Assembly (NCBI GenBank): GCA_947258805.1
Contig: CAMYJV010000099.1
Location: 1-16,026 of the forward strand
Direction of reading: 5' to 3'
DNA length: 16,026 nt
Origin: an uncultured Gammaproteobacteria bacterium
GTDB taxonomy: Bacteria > Pseudomonadota > Gammaproteobacteria > GCA-2729495
Below the pieces are notes generated by a model. That model was not told the origin of the DNA. It ran no database searches and saw nothing but the letters and a program-made list of their open reading frames with translations. The position numbers were made by a program, and so were the translations under genes. Positions within the stretch are counted from its first letter, which is position 1; the number at the start of each line of letters is the position of its first letter. Of this stretch, positions 14,001 to 16,026 are shown in pieces.

Positions 14001-15269
14001 ATGCCCTCGAAACCACTAACCGGACTATCCCTGATTCTCCTGGCGGCAATGGCCGTCGGTTGGGAGCCGGCATTCGCTCAGGGCGTCGAGGCAGAAGCGC
14101 CCGAGGAAGAAGTTCCCGAGGACTCGGCGAGCGGCGCGCTCGATGACTCCACCGGTTCCATTGAGGCCGACGAACGTAGCGTTACGGACTTTCTCTATAA
14201 GGGGTGGCAGCGCTCCGGGAACCTCCGCTTCGGTTACGTGCGCTCCGAGTCCGACGAGCGCGACGGCAGCGAAGGGACCGAGTCGGACTGGCGCGCGCGT
14301 CTCCGCTACGGAGGCGCCTACAACGTCAACGACTGGCTGAAATTCAATGCCCGTCTCGCTGTGGCATGCACCAGCAAAGACTGTGATCCGGAGCTCTCGC
14401 TGGATCCGTCGGAGACCCAGGTCACAACCGTCGACCAGGGCTCCATCACTTTCGACGAGTTCTATCTGCATGCGTTTCGCCTGAAGCGCTTAGATGTGGC
14501 AATCGGCAGGCTGCAAACCAAGTTCACCACCCGCGCCGGCGTTTATGCGAAGTCACTGGACCGCAACAACAGCAACGCGGTCAACATCAACTGGACCGAT
14601 GGAGTCCACGGCGCTTATCACCTGCCGGATGAATCCATCATTCACTTCATCGCCGAGTACAACGACAAGAACGGAGCGAGTAGTGTCCGCCGGAACCCGT
14701 TGGATTTCTCGCGCAGCAGCGCAAGGTGGGGGTACTTCGTCGCCTGGGAGAGCCTGAAGCGGCTCGGGCCTTTTACGCAGCGCGGGCTCGACATTACCTA
14801 CCTGCCGAGTTCTCTGCTCACGGAAGGCGATCTATCGGGGCCCAGGGATGACTACCTCGGTATCGTGGCTCGTGTCGCGACGGCACGGCCGTTCGGCGAC
14901 AAAGGACGTCGCTGGAATGTGACCGGCGAGGTCGGCTACGCGCCTGAAACGCCGACCAAAGCGGCCGTGGACCTTGCTGGCGACGGCGACGTAGACGGGC
15001 TCGCCTGGGCGGTGACGGCGAGCGTGATGGATCTCTGGCCGTCTCACAGTATTGGCATCAACTATGCAAATACTGATGCCGGCTGGCTGCTGTCGCCGCA
15101 GTATCGGGATAACGAAGAACTCTTCGAGATCCGTTACCTGTGGCGCAAGAGTGACAAGCTCGTGATCGACGCGCGCGTACGCTGGCGCGAAGAGCTGGAG
15201 CGGGAGATTAACCAGACGCAGAAACTCGACGAGTTCGACTTCTTCGCGCGCTTCACGCTCCGCTTCTGA
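14001..15269 (+). CDS. Predicted porin
   Basis: This 422-residue protein is predicted to be an outer-membrane porin. Residues 1-26 are a signal peptide ending in AFA. A very acidic linker at about 28-58, rich in Glu, Asp and Ser, follows, and then a series of amphipathic strands such as NLRFGYVRS, WRARLRYGGAYNV and LKFNARLAV. The C-terminal residue is phenylalanine in FARFTLRF, the signature recognised by the BAM assembly complex. The segment FDEFYLHAFRLKRLDVAIGR resembles the constriction region of general porins. Cys123 and Cys128 are close together and could form a disulfide. The gene starts 96 nt after the MBL hydrolase gene, beyond a terminator hairpin, so it probably has its own promoter, though none is clear. 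The pore's substrate is unknown. Confidence 0.85.
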   Translation: MPSKPLTGLSLILLAAMAVGWEPAFAQGVEAEAPEEEVPEDSASGALDDSTGSIEADERSVTDFLYKGWQRSGNLRFGYVRSESDERDGSEGTESDWRARLRYGGAYNVNDWLKFNARLAVACTSKDCDPELSLDPSETQVTTVDQGSITFDEFYLHAFRLKRLDVAIGRLQTKFTTRAGVYAKSLDRNNSNAVNINWTDGVHGAYHLPDESIIHFIAEYNDKNGASSVRRNPLDFSRSSARWGYFVAWESLKRLGPFTQRGLDITYLPSSLLTEGDLSGPRDDYLGIVARVATARPFGDKGRRWNVTGEVGYAPETPTKAAVDLAGDGDVDGLAWAVTASVMDLWPSHSIGINYANTDAGWLLSPQYRDNEELFEIRYLWRKSDKLVIDARVRWREELEREINQTQKLDEFDFFARFTLRF

Positions 15270-15425
15270 AGCCGTTTCCCTCGTAACTATTTGACGAACG
15301 GTCGGTTTTGGCCGACGAGCGGTATTCGACTGACGGACGGTAGCACTGGTCCGACGGGCAACGTTCACAGCGTCTCGACGGCGCCTTACGATGGAAGCGT
15401 GAAAGGACTAGCGCGAGACATCATT

Positions 15426-15638
15426 ATGTCAACCGAGAAAACAACGCCACGGACAGGGTCCAACGGACCGGCGAAGGGGAAAGTCGATGCAGCGGCCGAG
15501 CGTAAGCCGGTGTCTGTCGAAAACGTCGACGTCAACGCATTGCAGATCGACGAAACTTTCGACGGCGACTTCGACCCCTACAACAGCACGGGCCAGTTCC
15601 TGGCGGACGCCATCAAGAAGAAATACGACGATCAGTAA
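15426..15638 (+). CDS. Small acidic hypothetical protein
   Basis: This 70-residue ORF starts at the ATG at 15426; the frame can be extended to a GTG- or TTG-type start at 15291, but that region does not read like coding sequence. The product is soluble, with no membrane segment. A basic, Pro/Gly-rich N-terminal third is followed by an acidic core (LQIDETFDGDFDPYNSTGQ) and a helical basic-acidic end (FLADAIKKKYDDQ). I do not recognise a family. It lies on the same strand between two outer-membrane protein genes, 156 nt after the porin. GAGA about 5 nt upstream is a modest ribosome-binding site. The compositional shift and conserved-looking C-terminus make it more likely real than not. Confidence 0.5.
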   Translation: MSTEKTTPRTGSNGPAKGKVDAAAERKPVSVENVDVNALQIDETFDGDFDPYNSTGQFLADAIKKKYDDQ

Positions 15639-15723
15639 TCGCGCGTAAATCAATCTGCACGCATGCCACTTCGTGCCTTGGCGTGCGAGCGTCCTCGACG
15701 TTCGTCGCAAGACCGCAATCTCG

Positions 15724-15752
15724 TCGTTGCATCTAGAAACAAGCTGCAACGA
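15724..15752. promoter_or_regulatory. 8-bp dyad in the leader of the last barrel gene
   Basis: TCGTTGCA and TGCAACGA are perfect 8-bp arms with a 13-nt spacer, TCTAGAAACAAGC. The site is 88 nt ahead of the ATG at 15841, in the 202-bp gap that follows the small ORF. It could be an operator or a hairpin. Confidence 0.4.
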
Positions 15753-15792
15753 GCCTGAAAACCTCTTTTCCAAAAAAGCCCGCAAAGTAAAA

Positions 15793-15805
15793 GTCCATTT
15801 TGGAC
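15793..15805. promoter_or_regulatory. Small dyad close to the ribosome-binding site
   Basis: GTCCA and TGGAC are 5-bp arms around TTT, 22 nt before the Shine-Dalgarno of the last gene. Together with TCCAAAA at 15769-15775 and TTTTGGA at 15798-15804 they give two alternative pairings, which would allow a switch-like leader fold. This is inference only. Confidence 0.35.
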
Positions 15806-15826
15806 AAGAAAGGCGAAACATCGCCT

Positions 15827-15833
15827 GGAGGAG
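15827..15833 (+). promoter_or_regulatory. Strong ribosome-binding site
   Basis: GGAGGAG lies 7 nt before the ATG at 15841, the best Shine-Dalgarno in the window. It fixes the start of the last gene and suggests high expression. Confidence 0.85.
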
Positions 15834-15840
15834 AGAGAAG

Positions 15841-16026
15841 ATGAGACTTGTAGCAATCACATTGCTGGCCGGTGCCAGCTTCTTTGCGGCTGACGCCCGG
15901 GCCGAAGGCGACTGGTACGCGACTGCGAAGTTCGCCTATAACACGTTGGACGATCAGGACATCGAATACACTGCTGCCGGCAACACGGTCAATGGCAGGG
16001 CGGAGTTCGACGGCGGTTTCGCGGCC
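15841..16026 (+). CDS. Outer-membrane beta-barrel protein, N-terminal part
   Basis: This is the first 62 codons of an exported protein that continues beyond the right edge. Residues 1-21 are a signal peptide ending ADARA. The mature start EGDWYATAKFAYNTLDDQD, followed later by NGRAEFDGGFA, matches the opening strands of small OmpA-like/RopB-like barrel proteins, in which GDWY begins strand one and FDGGFA strand two. A long leader with two dyads and a very strong ribosome-binding site precede it, which suggests an abundant, regulated surface protein. It is the fourth envelope gene on this strand. The family assignment rests only on the N-terminus. Confidence 0.72.
   Translation, partial: MRLVAITLLAGASFFAADARAEGDWYATAKFAYNTLDDQDIEYTAAGNTVNGRAEFDGGFAA

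Noticed and set aside
15301..15316. GTCGG/CCGAC hairpin with an upstream TTGACG as terminator or promoter
   Set aside because: The stem has only 5 bp without a T-tract, and no -10 box lies at a workable distance from TTGACG.

Overview
The window is GC-rich, and its gene content fits a heterotrophic proteobacterium, most likely an environmental Gammaproteobacterium. The signs are a TorT-type periplasmic sensor protein, MATE and AEC transporters, several hydrolases and several outer-membrane barrels. This placement is inference; there is no rRNA or other marker gene here. No tRNA, CRISPR array or complete insertion sequence was seen.

Layout. (1) 1-2530, minus strand: a MATE efflux gene followed 56 nt downstream by a torT-like gene that runs off the left edge. 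(2) 2654-5195: a fumarylacetoacetate-hydrolase family enzyme (+) behind a perfect TATAAT box, convergent with a dienelactone hydrolase (-), which is in turn divergent from an AEC transporter (+) that has no ATG start. (3) 5283-7513: a tight three-gene plus-strand operon coding for a two-CBS-domain protein, an FAD oxidoreductase of the L-2-hydroxyglutarate/DAO type, and a two-TM bacterial PH-like protein. (4) 7565-8149, minus: an AhpD-like carboxymuconolactone decarboxylase family protein. (5) 8207-8277: a perfect 18-bp inverted repeat with a nested hairpin, resembling a small REP/MITE-like element. (6) 8307-11390: a type-B carboxylesterase (+) and an SDR with a signal peptide (-) point at each other. 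They appear to have been joined tail to tail by loss of both 3' ends, so each ORF now runs about 121 codons into the antisense strand of the other. A TetR regulator lies upstream of the SDR. (7) 11403-11482: ten perfect copies of an 8-bp repeat between the TetR gene and the next, divergent, gene. (8) 11625-16026, plus: an envelope cluster of a beta-barrel protein, an exported metallo-beta-lactamase-fold hydrolase, a porin, a small acidic protein and the start of another barrel protein.

Working together. The left half looks like catabolic and stress housekeeping in small units: ring-cleavage-type hydrolases, exporters and a redox operon. The right half is dedicated to the envelope. Its beta-barrel, periplasmic hydrolase and porin genes follow one another on one strand behind a repeat-bearing, potentially length-variable regulatory region. 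The most distinctive signals are the esterase/SDR junction, the 8-bp tandem repeat, the 18-bp inverted repeat and the barrel/hydrolase pair. No unequivocally new defence or mobile system was found.
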